NCBI RefSeq assembly: GCF_904842695.1
Contig: NZ_CAJGWQ010000001.1
Span: 124,001-188,000 of the forward strand
From: Gulosibacter hominis
Lineage (GTDB): Bacteria > Actinomycetota > Actinomycetes > Actinomycetales > Microbacteriaceae
Length of the DNA: 64,000 bases
Reading direction: 5' to 3'
The notes beneath the pieces were generated by a model. It did no database searches. It saw nothing but the letters and a program-made list of their open reading frames with translations, and was not told the origin of the DNA. Numbering within the stretch: position 1 is the first letter of the stretch; every line of letters begins with the position of its first letter. Position numbers and translations under genes: made by a program. Shown here piece after piece: positions 38,627 through 45,889 of the stretch.

Positions 38627-40045
38627 ATGTCTGACGTGCTCATCGACCGCCCTGAACTGAACGACCTAGGAAACTATGAGTTCGGTTGGCATGACACGGA
38701 TGCGGCCGGTGCTGCGGCGCAGCGTGGTCTCAGCGAAGCGGTTGTGCGGAATATTTCCGAGATCAAAAACGAGCCCGAGTGGATGCTCGAACGCCGGCTT
38801 TCGGGTTTGAAGATGTTTGATCGCAAGCCGATGCCGCGCTGGGGCGCTGACCTCAGCGAGATCGACTTTGACAGCATCAAATATTTTGTCCGCGCTTCGG
38901 AGCGCCAGGCGACCACCTGGGAAGAACTGCCCGAGGACATCCGCAACACCTACGAGCGGCTCGGCATTCCCGAGGCCGAGCGTCAGCGCCTGGTTGCCGG
39001 TGTTGCGGCACAGTACGAATCTGAGGTGGTCTACCACCAGATCAACGAAGAGCTCGAGCGCCAGGGTGTCATCTTCATGGACACCGACACCGCGCTGCGC
39101 GAGCACCCGGAGTTTTTTGAAGAATACTTCGGCACCGTGATCCCGGCCGGCGACAATAAGTTTGCCGCGCTCAACACGGCGGTGTGGTCGGGCGGTTCGT
39201 TCGTGTACGTTCCCAAGGGCGTCCACGTGGAGATTCCGCTGCAGGCCTACTTCCGTATCAACACCGAAAACATGGGGCAGTTCGAGCGCACGCTGATCAT
39301 CGCCGATGAGGGCAGCTACGTGCACTACATCGAGGGCTGCACCGCGCCGATCTACAAGACCGACTCGCTGCACTCGGCAGTGGTCGAGATCATCGCCAAG
39401 AAGGACGCCCGGGTTCGCTACACCACCATCCAGAACTGGTCGAACAACGTCTACAACCTCGTGACCAAGCGCGCGATCGCTGAAGAGGGCGCCACTATGG
39501 AGTGGGTTGACGGCAACATCGGTTCGAAGGTGACCATGAAATACCCGTCGATCTACCTCACCGGTGAACACGCTCGCGGTGAGACGCTCTCGGTAGCGTT
39601 CGCCGGACCCGGTCAGCACCAGGATGCGGGCGCAAAGATGATTCACCTGGCACCGCACACCCAGTCTTCAATCGTTTCGAAATCGATTGCCCGCGGTGGC
39701 GGCCGATCGGGCTACCGTGGCGAGGTGCGCATCGGTGACGGTGCCTATCACTCTGCAAACTCGGTGATCTGTGACGCACTGCTGGTCGACACCATCTCGC
39801 GTTCTGACACCTACCCGGCCATCGATATTCGGGTGGATGACGTACAGCTCGGCCACGAAGCAACCGTCACCAAGGTTTCGGAAGAGCAGCTGTTCTATCT
39901 CATGAGCCGCGGTCTGGAAGAAACCGAAGCGATGTCGATGATCGTGCGCGGTTTCATCGAACCGATTGCTCGCGAGCTGCCCATGGAATACGCGCTCGAA
40001 CTCAACAAGCTGATCGACATGTCAATGGAAGGATCGGTGGGTTAA
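38627..40045 (+). CDS. sufB: Fe-S cluster assembly scaffold protein SufB
   Basis: A 472-residue SufB, core of the SufBCD scaffold on which Fe-S clusters are built. [29 protein letters not shown] with the conserved cysteine, and the C-terminal beta-helix ending in [11 protein letters not shown] are diagnostic. An upstream in-frame ATG at 38540 is rejected in favour of ATG 38627, which has GAGAGGAAGAG about 7 bases before it. It is the first gene of sufB-sufD-Rieske-sufC-sufT. Confidence 0.97.
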   Translation: MSDVLIDRPELNDLGNYEFGWHDTDAAGAAAQRGLSEAVVRNISEIKNEPEWMLERRLSGLKMFDRKPMPRWGADLSEIDFDSIKYFVRASERQATTWEELPEDIRNTYERLGIPEAERQRLVAGVAAQYESEVVYHQINEELERQGVIFMDTDTALREHPEFFEEYFGTVIPAGDNKFAALNTAVWSGGSFVYVPKGVHVEIPLQAYFRINTENMGQFERTLIIADEGSYVHYIEGCTAPIYKTDSLHSAVVEIIAKKDARVRYTTIQNWSNNVYNLVTKRAIAEEGATMEWVDGNIGSKVTMKYPSIYLTGEHARGETLSVAFAGPGQHQDAGAKMIHLAPHTQSSIVSKSIARGGGRSGYRGEVRIGDGAYHSANSVICDALLVDTISRSDTYPAIDIRVDDVQLGHEATVTKVSEEQLFYLMSRGLEETEAMSMIVRGFIEPIARELPMEYALELNKLIDMSMEGSVG

Positions 40046-40050
40046 GCCAC

Positions 40051-41262
40051 ATGACGACCGCAAAATCACCGGTGGCGCACAACGCTGAAAAGTTTGTTCC
40101 GGTACAGACCCGTTCGGAGCGTCCCAAATCGTTCGTGCCGGCCGATTTCAGTGCGCCCACGAATCGCGACGCCGAGTGGAAATACTCACCGGTAGACAAA
40201 TTCGCGCCGCTCTTTGTCGACGAGGCGGCACAGGCTCAGCTCAACTATGACGTTGACGCCCCCGAGGGTGTTGAGGTGGCTTCGATCGCTGCCAATGAGG
40301 GGCCGCGTGGCCGCGCTTTCATTCCCGAGAACATTGCCTCAGCCATTGCACACGCGCGCACCGAGCAGGCCCTGCTGGTGCGCATCCCTGCCGAGCAAGA
40401 AACTGCTGAGCCGGTGCGCGTGCGTATCTCGGGTGATGACGCCACCAAGCGTTCACTCGGCCACATCGTGCTGCATGCCGAGCGTCACGCACGCGGCACC
40501 GTAATTCTCGAATACACGGGCTCGGCGCTGCACAGCGAAAACGTCGAGATCGTGCTTGACGACGAATCTTCGCTCAAGGTCATTGCCCTGCACGAGTGGA
40601 ATGACGACACGGTGCACCTTGGTATCCACCACGCCACCGTCGGCCGAGCAGCGGCGATTGACCACTCGATCGTCACGTTCGGCGGTTCCGCAGTGCGCGT
40701 GAACCCCGAGGTGCACCTGGATGGAAACGGTGCCGAATCGGATGTTCGCGGCCTGTACTACGCCGACGCCGGTCAGCACTTTGAGCACCAGGTCTATATC
40801 GACCACACCGCCGAGCGCACCCGCACTGATGTCAACTACAAGGGCGCACTGCAGGGTAGCGGCGCACGCACCGTGTGGATTGGTGACGTGCTTATTCGTG
40901 AGGGCGCAGTTGGCACCGATAGCTACGAGCAGAACCGTAACCTCGTGCTCTCGGATGGTGCCCGCGCCGACTCGGTACCCAACCTCGAAATTGAATGCGG
41001 TGACATCGAGGGTGCCGGACACGCCTCTGCCACCGGCCGCTTCGATGAGGAGCACCTGTTCTACCTGATGGCTCGCGGCATTGATGAGCTCAGCGCCCGA
41101 CGCCTCGTGGTGCACGGCTTCCTCAACGAGATCGTGCAGCAACTCGATGATGAAGCACTCGCTGAGCGCGTGCAGAACCGTCTCGAAGAAGAACTCAAAG
41201 TGGCAGACGCCGCTATTGCAGCGATTTACGAGCGTGAGCAGGCCGAGAAGGAGCGCAAGTAA
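40051..41262 (+). CDS. sufD: Fe-S cluster assembly protein SufD
   Basis: A 403-residue SufD, beta-helix partner of SufB. It shares the C-terminal pattern LFYLMARGIDELSARRLVVHGFLNEIV with SufB, and has the mid-region LHAERHARGTVILEYTG. It starts 5 bases after sufB, and its stop TAA overlaps the next ATG by one base, so the operon is tightly coupled. Confidence 0.96.
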   Translation: MTTAKSPVAHNAEKFVPVQTRSERPKSFVPADFSAPTNRDAEWKYSPVDKFAPLFVDEAAQAQLNYDVDAPEGVEVASIAANEGPRGRAFIPENIASAIAHARTEQALLVRIPAEQETAEPVRVRISGDDATKRSLGHIVLHAERHARGTVILEYTGSALHSENVEIVLDDESSLKVIALHEWNDDTVHLGIHHATVGRAAAIDHSIVTFGGSAVRVNPEVHLDGNGAESDVRGLYYADAGQHFEHQVYIDHTAERTRTDVNYKGALQGSGARTVWIGDVLIREGAVGTDSYEQNRNLVLSDGARADSVPNLEIECGDIEGAGHASATGRFDEEHLFYLMARGIDELSARRLVVHGFLNEIVQQLDDEALAERVQNRLEEELKVADAAIAAIYEREQAEKERK

Positions 41263-41594
41263 TGGCGTTCGAACGAGTCTGTGCCGCCTCCGAGGTGCAG
41301 GTGGACACGCCCAAACGCGTGGTGGTGGGCGAATGGCCCATTGCCGTTGTGCGGGATTCGGCCGGTAATCTCTTCGCGATCGGTGATCGCTGCACTCACG
41401 GCGACATCTCGCTGTCGGAAGGCTTTGTCGAGGGATGCGAACTCGAGTGCTGGGCACACGGTTCACGTTTTTCGCTGACCACCGGCTGGCCACAAAACCT
41501 CCCGGCATTTGAGCCGGTACCGGTTTTCGAGATCAAGCTCGAAAACGATGACATCTTGATTGATCCCACTCCGATCTACAAGGAGAAAAAATAA
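41262..41594 (+). CDS. Rieske-type [2Fe-2S] ferredoxin within the suf operon
   Basis: A 110-residue single-domain Rieske protein. The ligands are C-T-H-G and C-W-A-H-G, with 18 residues between the two Cys-x-His boxes, the pattern of soluble oxygenase-type ferredoxins. It has no membrane anchor. Its place between sufD and sufC is conserved in many Actinobacteria and suggests an electron-donor or cluster-transfer role in Fe-S assembly rather than in a dioxygenase; this is inference from context. Confidence 0.9.
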   Translation: MAFERVCAASEVQVDTPKRVVVGEWPIAVVRDSAGNLFAIGDRCTHGDISLSEGFVEGCELECWAHGSRFSLTTGWPQNLPAFEPVPVFEIKLENDDILIDPTPIYKEKK

Positions 41595-42359
41595 ATGCCT
41601 CAGCTTGTTATTGAAAACCTGCACGTTAGCGTCGAAACCGACCAGGGACCGAAGGAAATCCTGCGCGGTGTGAACCTCACCATCAACTCGGGCGAGATTC
41701 ACGCCGTCATGGGACCGAACGGTTCGGGTAAATCTACTCTCGCGGCCACTATCGCCGGTCACCCCAGCTATGAGGTGACCGAGGGCTCGATCACCCTCGA
41801 CGGCGAAGACGTGCTTGAAATGTCGGTGGATGAGCGCGCCAAGGCCGGCCTGTTCCTCGCAATGCAGTACCCGGTCGAGATCCCGGGCGTGACGCTGTCG
41901 AACTTCCTGCGCACCGCCAAGACCGCCGTTGATGGCGAGGCTCCGGCGATCCGCTCGTGGATGAAGACCGTCAAAGGCACGATGGAAGAACTCCGCATCG
42001 GTGACGAGTTCCTCGCCCGCAACGTGAACGAGGGCTTTTCGGGCGGTGAGAAGAAGCGCGCCGAGATTTTGCAGCTGCGTCTGCTTGAACCGAAGTTCGC
42101 CATCCTCGACGAAACCGACTCGGGTCTTGACGTTGACGCTCTGCGCATCGTCTCGGAGGGTGTCAACAACGCCAAGGCCGAGACCGACCTTGGCGTTCTG
42201 CTGATCACGCACTACACCCGCATCCTGCGCTATATCAAGCCCGACTTCGTGCACGTGTTTGTGAACGGTCGCATGGTTGAAGAGGGTGGCCCCGAGCTCG
42301 CTGAGCGACTCGAAGAAGAGGGCTACGACCGCTACCTCGCGGACGCGAGCAGCAACTAG
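41595..42359 (+). CDS. sufC: Fe-S cluster assembly ATPase SufC
   Basis: A 254-residue ABC-type ATPase that powers the SufBCD complex. Walker A GPNGSGKST is near residues 36-44, the signature is FSGGEKKRAEI, and Walker B is FAILDETDSGLD, the SufC-specific variant. FLAMQYPVEIPGV is also typical. AAGGAGA lies 9 bases before the ATG. A hairpin follows the gene before sufT. Confidence 0.97.
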   Translation: MPQLVIENLHVSVETDQGPKEILRGVNLTINSGEIHAVMGPNGSGKSTLAATIAGHPSYEVTEGSITLDGEDVLEMSVDERAKAGLFLAMQYPVEIPGVTLSNFLRTAKTAVDGEAPAIRSWMKTVKGTMEELRIGDEFLARNVNEGFSGGEKKRAEILQLRLLEPKFAILDETDSGLDVDALRIVSEGVNNAKAETDLGVLLITHYTRILRYIKPDFVHVFVNGRMVEEGGPELAERLEEEGYDRYLADASSN

Positions 42360-42366
42360 TCGCTGA

Positions 42367-42403
42367 GCCCCGGTAGCTCGTCAACGTGGCGCGCTACCGG
42401 GGC
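42367..42403 (+). terminator. Hairpin between sufC and sufT
   Basis: Perfect 11-bp arms GCCCCGGTAGC (42367-42377) and GCTACCGGGGC (42393-42403) around a 15-base loop, not followed by a T-run. It may attenuate or stabilise the sufBDC transcript before sufT. Confidence 0.5.
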
Positions 42404-42432
42404 CCATCCGGGTTCTGAGGAACGGAGACAAG

Positions 42433-42765
42433 ATGGCACTGATCACGCTAGAGCCGGCGCGATACGACGAAATCGAAGAGGCGATCAAGGACGTTGTCGA
42501 CCCTGAGCTGGGCGTCAACATTGTCGATCTCGGGCTCGTTTATGACCTGCACTGGGAAGACGAGCTGGATGCGTTGATTATTTCGATGACGCTCACCTCG
42601 GCCGGCTGCCCGCTCACCGATGTAATCGAAGACGATATCGCCAAGGCCTTGGACGGTGTCGTGGAACGGTTCAAGATCAACTGGGTGTGGATGCCGCCGT
42701 GGGGGCCCGAAAAGATCACCGATGACGGACGCGAAATGATGCGTGCGCTCGGGTTCAATATTTAG
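42433..42765 (+). CDS. sufT: Metal-sulfur cluster assembly factor (DUF59 / SufT family)
   Basis: A 110-residue DUF59 (MIP18-like) protein. IKDVVDPELGVNIVDLGLVYDL and MTLTSAGCPLTDVIEDDI carry the DPE and the conserved single Cys. Such proteins help deliver Fe-S clusters to target enzymes. It closes the suf operon. GGAG lies upstream of the ATG and a very strong terminator follows. Confidence 0.9.
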   Translation: MALITLEPARYDEIEEAIKDVVDPELGVNIVDLGLVYDLHWEDELDALIISMTLTSAGCPLTDVIEDDIAKALDGVVERFKINWVWMPPWGPEKITDDGREMMRALGFNI

Positions 42766-42790
42766 CCCGGTTGGGGTAACGCCAGCATTG

Positions 42791-42837
42791 AAATGGGCGG
42801 ATGCGGCACCGATTTGTGGTGCCGCATCCGCCCATTT
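42791..42837. terminator. suf operon terminator (bidirectional)
   Basis: A perfect 20-bp stem (42791-42810 with 42818-42837), 7-base loop, with A-run and T-run at the stem ends. It serves sufT on the plus strand and the convergent cupin gene on the minus strand. Confidence 0.85.
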
Positions 42838-42861
42838 TGCAGTCGTGTTTTGAGAGCCGTG

Positions 42862-43143
42862 CTACTTGAGGTATTCGACCTCGATAAAGACGACATCGCT
42901 GTCGCCGCGGTTTTCGTTTTCGTGCTCCGAGCCGGCATCGCGACCGTAGGCTGTGCCCGGTTTTAGTGCCGCTTCAATGAGTTCGCCGTCGGCGGTGGTG
43001 ACGTGCATCAGGTTATCGCTGAGCGGAACGACCACATAGTCATATTCGTGGCGGTGCATCGGAATCGTGCCACCGGGCTGGATGGTCCACTTGGTGGCGC
43101 GGAATCGATCGTTTTCGAAGACAATCTCACTGTGGCTTTTCAT
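42862..43143 (-). CDS. Small cupin-fold protein
   Basis: A 93-residue single-domain cupin. The first cupin motif is seen as G-x-x-x-P-x-H-R-H-E-Y-D-Y, with metal ligands H, H and a following Glu. The second motif is weaker (GTAYGRDAGSEHENEN), with one His. Proteins of this size often bind a metal and a small ligand; the substrate is unknown. On the minus strand TAGGAT lies 6 bases before the ATG, so the mRNA is probably leaderless. Confidence 0.8.
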   Translation of the reverse strand: MKSHSEIVFENDRFRATKWTIQPGGTIPMHRHEYDYVVVPLSDNLMHVTTADGELIEAALKPGTAYGRDAGSEHENENRGDSDVVFIEVEYLK

Positions 43144-43155
43144 AGCGTCATCCTA
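43144..43155 (-). promoter_or_regulatory. Leaderless -10 element of the cupin gene
   Basis: Minus-strand TAGGAT (43155-43150), then 6 bases to ATG 43143. Confidence 0.5.
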
Positions 43156-43183
43156 GTGGTACTGCGAGCACTAAATGATCGAA

Positions 43184-43810
43184 TTAGTTGTTTGCGTCGC
43201 GCTCGACCGTGCGCACGAGTCGCCAGGCCAGGGGCAGTAGGGCAGCGGCGAGCAGCCACTTCACGATGCCACCAATGATGAACGGGGTTACACCGTACTG
43301 CATTGCGAGCGCGAAGTTCATGTCGGTGCCGAGCTGTTCGAGCGCGACCCACATGTACGGTACGCCAAAAACAAACGGCACCAGGCTCGCCCCAAAAAAA
43401 GCGACAAGTGAGAGCAGCGGGCGACGGTCCCAGTTGCGTTGCGCGAGCCAGCCAATAAGCGCAGCTGCAAATACGAAACCGATGATGAACCCGAACGAGG
43501 GTTTAGCGACGCTCGCGATACCGCCGGTCAAACCAGCAAATACCGGCAGTCCCGCAAGCCCCGCGACGAGATAGGTGAGCAGCGCCGCGGCGCCACGCCA
43601 GGCACCCAGAGTGGCACCAACGAGCATTACGCCGAGCGTTTGGCCGGTGATGGGTACCGGCCACATCGGAATCTCCACCTGTGCCAGCAGGGCAACGGTC
43701 GCGGCACCGGCGCCGATCAGCGCAATATTTGCGGCCGCGGAGCGGCTAGTGACCAGGTGGTCAGCGAGGACGGTGCCGTGGGTGGTGAGGGATGATGCGC
43801 TGCTGGTCAT
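43184..43810 (-). CDS. bioY: Biotin transporter substrate-binding subunit BioY
   Basis: A 208-residue membrane protein with six hydrophobic segments. VEIPMWPVPITGQTLGVMLVGATLG is the BioY signature, and GGIASVAKPSFGFIIGFVFAA follows. It is the biotin-specific S component of an ECF transporter. No bioM/bioN ATPase or T component is next to it, so it either uses a shared ECF module or works alone. GAAGGAAA precedes the ATG. Two BioQ-type operators lie 64-100 bases upstream, indicating control by biotin demand. Confidence 0.93.
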   Translation of the reverse strand: MTSSASSLTTHGTVLADHLVTSRSAAANIALIGAGAATVALLAQVEIPMWPVPITGQTLGVMLVGATLGAWRGAAALLTYLVAGLAGLPVFAGLTGGIASVAKPSFGFIIGFVFAAALIGWLAQRNWDRRPLLSLVAFFGASLVPFVFGVPYMWVALEQLGTDMNFALAMQYGVTPFIIGGIVKWLLAAALLPLAWRLVRTVERDANN

Positions 43811-43873
43811 TGGCGGGTTTCCTTCGGCTGGTGAGTGCGCCGAAATGTAATCGGCGGCGTGGTTTGATAAAAA

Positions 43874-43890
43874 GTTGAACGGTGTTCAAC
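43874..43890. promoter_or_regulatory. BioQ-type operator 1
   Basis: Perfect inverted repeat GTTGAAC-GGT-GTTCAAC. The core TGAAC-N3-GTTCA fits the actinobacterial BioQ motif. Confidence 0.8.
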
Positions 43891-43893
43891 GCG

Positions 43894-43910
43894 CTTGAAC
43901 AGTGTTCAAG
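43894..43910. promoter_or_regulatory. BioQ-type operator 2
   Basis: Perfect inverted repeat CTTGAAC-AGT-GTTCAAG. Its centre is 20 bp (about two helical turns) from operator 1, so both sites face the same side of the DNA. Confidence 0.8.
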
Positions 43911-43935
43911 ATAGCCAATGAGGGGGATTGACGCA

Positions 43936-44469
43936 ATGACCAAGCTCACTCGCGAGTCGATACTGCAGGTGGCGATGCGTCGGCTGCACGAGTACGGACT
44001 CTCGGGGCTGTCGATGCGCGGTATCGCCACCGAACTCGGGGTGCAGCCGGGCGCGCTCTACTGGCATTTTTCAAATAAGCAGCTGTTGGTGGCGGGAGTG
44101 TGTGATGAGCTGATGGCACCGCTTGCCGACCAGCAATTCCCTGACCCGGTTACCGCCGGGATGGCTATTCGCGAGTGCCTTGTGTCGGTACCGGATGGTG
44201 CCGAAATGGTGGCGAGCACCATTGCGTTTGGGCTCGGGGCCGAGGCCGCTCACTCCTGTTTGGTCGAGGCCTGTCGGGAGGCGAATCAACCGGCCGAGCT
44301 TGCCTCCACCGCATTGCACCTGGTGCTGGGCGAGGTGCAGCACGAGCAGCAGCGGGCTCAGGCTGTGGCGCTCGGCATTGAGATCGGTTCAGAGTCAGTG
44401 CGGGCCAGCGAACAAACGCTGCGCACCGGATTGCAGGCACTTTTTGGTGGGAGGCATGAGCATTGTTAG
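43936..44469 (+). CDS. bioQ: TetR-family biotin regulator (BioQ-like)
   Basis: A 177-residue TetR-type repressor. The helix-turn-helix occupies about residues 20-50 (LSGLSMRGIATELGVQPGALYWHFSNK), and a helical ligand domain follows. It is divergent from bioY and next to two palindromes matching the BioQ motif, so control of bioY and itself is likely. ATG 43936 is chosen because AGGGGGA lies 8 bases upstream; ATG 43918 would leave no room for an SD. The stop codon overlaps the convergent pucR stop by 3-4 bases. Confidence 0.82.
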   Translation: MTKLTRESILQVAMRRLHEYGLSGLSMRGIATELGVQPGALYWHFSNKQLLVAGVCDELMAPLADQQFPDPVTAGMAIRECLVSVPDGAEMVASTIAFGLGAEAAHSCLVEACREANQPAELASTALHLVLGEVQHEQQRAQAVALGIEIGSESVRASEQTLRTGLQALFGGRHEHC

Positions 44470-45668
44470 CTGTGATCGGGCTGCAATTGCAGCGCCGCAA
44501 CCCGTGGTTCGAGACACAGCATGAGATCGGTGATTAGCTGCGGATCACGTATCGATGCATCCAGTGCCTCTTCAATTCGGCCGAGTCGGTAGCGCACCGT
44601 ATTTGGATGCACATAGAGGTGTTGAGCTGTGGCTGGAATCTCCATATGGCTCGCCAGATACACGGCCAGGGTGTGGAGCAGTTCGGGCTGATCGTCGAAC
44701 GCCCGCAGGATGCGTCGGCGTCGTGCGGCAAGCTCGCCACGGTCGGCTGTGGCGGTAAGCCACTGGCGCAGTGGGAGTTGGGCGTAGTGCACTTGCGCGC
44801 CCGGGGGAGCTGGGTTACCGGGCGACTCGTGTAACGCGGCACCGAAATCAGCCGCGACGCGCTTCGCGAGTTCTGCTTCCCGCAGCGCGCGAGGCACGTC
44901 CGTGAGAATTGAGTGAACACCTGAGATGCCCAAAAAGTGGTGTTCGCCGAGGCTGTCAAGCCAGGCGCGTGCATCCGGGGTGTCGGCAACGAGCGCATGG
45001 AATTCCTCATCGCTCGCGGCCGAGACCAGGTGATCCGCAAAAAGAACGCCAAACTCAGCGCCACCGACTCTGGTGATGTGCTCGCGAACGACGCGACTAG
45101 CATCGGCGCTCGGTGATGCTGGAACGCCCGTCACAAAAACGAAGGGTGCGTGCGCGATGAAACCAAATTCAACCAGCCGCGGCCAAAAGCGCGACTCGCG
45201 ATCGCGGGGGATGCCTTGTTCGAGGGTGGTGAGCAGGTCGGCGCGGTCGCGAATTCGCGTGGAGTCAAGCCCCTGCAGGGCAGAGAGCACGGCGGTGGTG
45301 GCGGTGCCGGCGACGAGCTTGGTGGTTTCATCAATGGCACGGCGATCGAGTGTCGCCAGCACGAGCACGTGCGCGGCACTGCGCGTGCCGGTGATGAGTG
45401 GATTCAGCTGCCAGCGACCCACGCGCAGCACCGGCAATGCTGCGGATGCATCCCTTTCGTTTTCATGCAGATGCGGCTGGAGCGCCTCCCAGATGAGCCG
45501 CGCGGGAGCGGGTCCGGCCGTTGCTCGCATCTCGCCGACGGCGTTGAATAACACCGCGGAGGCGCCGGTTTGCTGGGCGATGCGTTGCAGCACGCTTTGC
45601 AGCTGCTGGTGGTCGGGTAGCTGCGTCAAGGTTTCGTGCAGCCAGTTCAAAGAGAGTTGAGCAGACAT
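44466..45668 (-). CDS. PucR/CdaR-family transcriptional regulator
   Basis: A 400-residue regulator. The N-terminal part (about 1-130) looks like a degenerate sensory domain. The C-terminal PucR helix-turn-helix reads LHTLAVYLASHMEIPATAQHLYVHPNTVRYRLGRIEEAL (about 325-365). PucR-type regulators often control purine, allantoin or hydantoin catabolism. It is divergent from hyuA-hyuB across a 221-base gap holding three palindromes, so it is the probable regulator of that operon. AAAGG lies 9 bases before the ATG. Confidence 0.85.
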   Translation of the reverse strand: MSAQLSLNWLHETLTQLPDHQQLQSVLQRIAQQTGASAVLFNAVGEMRATAGPAPARLIWEALQPHLHENERDASAALPVLRVGRWQLNPLITGTRSAAHVLVLATLDRRAIDETTKLVAGTATTAVLSALQGLDSTRIRDRADLLTTLEQGIPRDRESRFWPRLVEFGFIAHAPFVFVTGVPASPSADASRVVREHITRVGGAEFGVLFADHLVSAASDEEFHALVADTPDARAWLDSLGEHHFLGISGVHSILTDVPRALREAELAKRVAADFGAALHESPGNPAPPGAQVHYAQLPLRQWLTATADRGELAARRRRILRAFDDQPELLHTLAVYLASHMEIPATAQHLYVHPNTVRYRLGRIEEALDASIRDPQLITDLMLCLEPRVAALQLQPDHS

Positions 45669-45770
45669 GAAAATGAACCTTTTTCAACTATTCGCGGCGT
45701 AAAAAATTGGCTGAGTGGAAGCTGAAAATACAAGCCGTTCATCAGCGCCGATATGCGGGGCGTTCCACAG

Positions 45771-45784
45771 GTATTTGTAAATAC
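45771..45784. promoter_or_regulatory. Palindrome A in the pucR-hyuA gap
   Basis: Perfect inverted repeat GTATTT-GT-AAATAC in an AT-rich region. Candidate regulator site. Confidence 0.5.
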
Positions 45785-45821
45785 TACAAAGAGGTCGGCG
45801 AAGAATCTGTATTTTGCGCAA

Positions 45822-45838
45822 TAGAGTTTTTGAAACTC
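45822..45838 (+). promoter_or_regulatory. Putative hyuA -10 overlapped by palindrome B
   Basis: TAGAGT (45822-45827) could be the hyuA -10. The perfect repeat GAGTTT-TTG-AAACTC (45824-45838) lies over it and over the expected start site, as an operator would. Confidence 0.5.
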
Positions 45839-45848
45839 ACAATCCAAG

Positions 45849-45860
45849 CTTGTCGACAAG
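45849..45860. promoter_or_regulatory. Palindrome C upstream of hyuA
   Basis: Perfect 12-base palindrome CTTGTCGACAAG, 29 bases before the hyuA ATG, in the leader. Confidence 0.45.
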
Positions 45861-45889
45861 TTCAACGACGAACCCAACTGGAGGAAGCA

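Noticed and set aside
38666-39658. A 330-codon open frame antisense to sufB
   Set aside because: No SD, no domain, fully inside a well-conserved gene.
45672-45690. A TGAA..TTCA repeat near the pucR start, considered as a third BioQ site
   Set aside because: The spacer is 5 instead of 3 bases and the arms are only 4 bases, far weaker than the two perfect operators.
45707-45889. N-terminal extension of hyuA
   Set aside because: It would translate through AT-rich promoter DNA with three palindromes; ATG 45890 has a strong SD and the family N-terminus.
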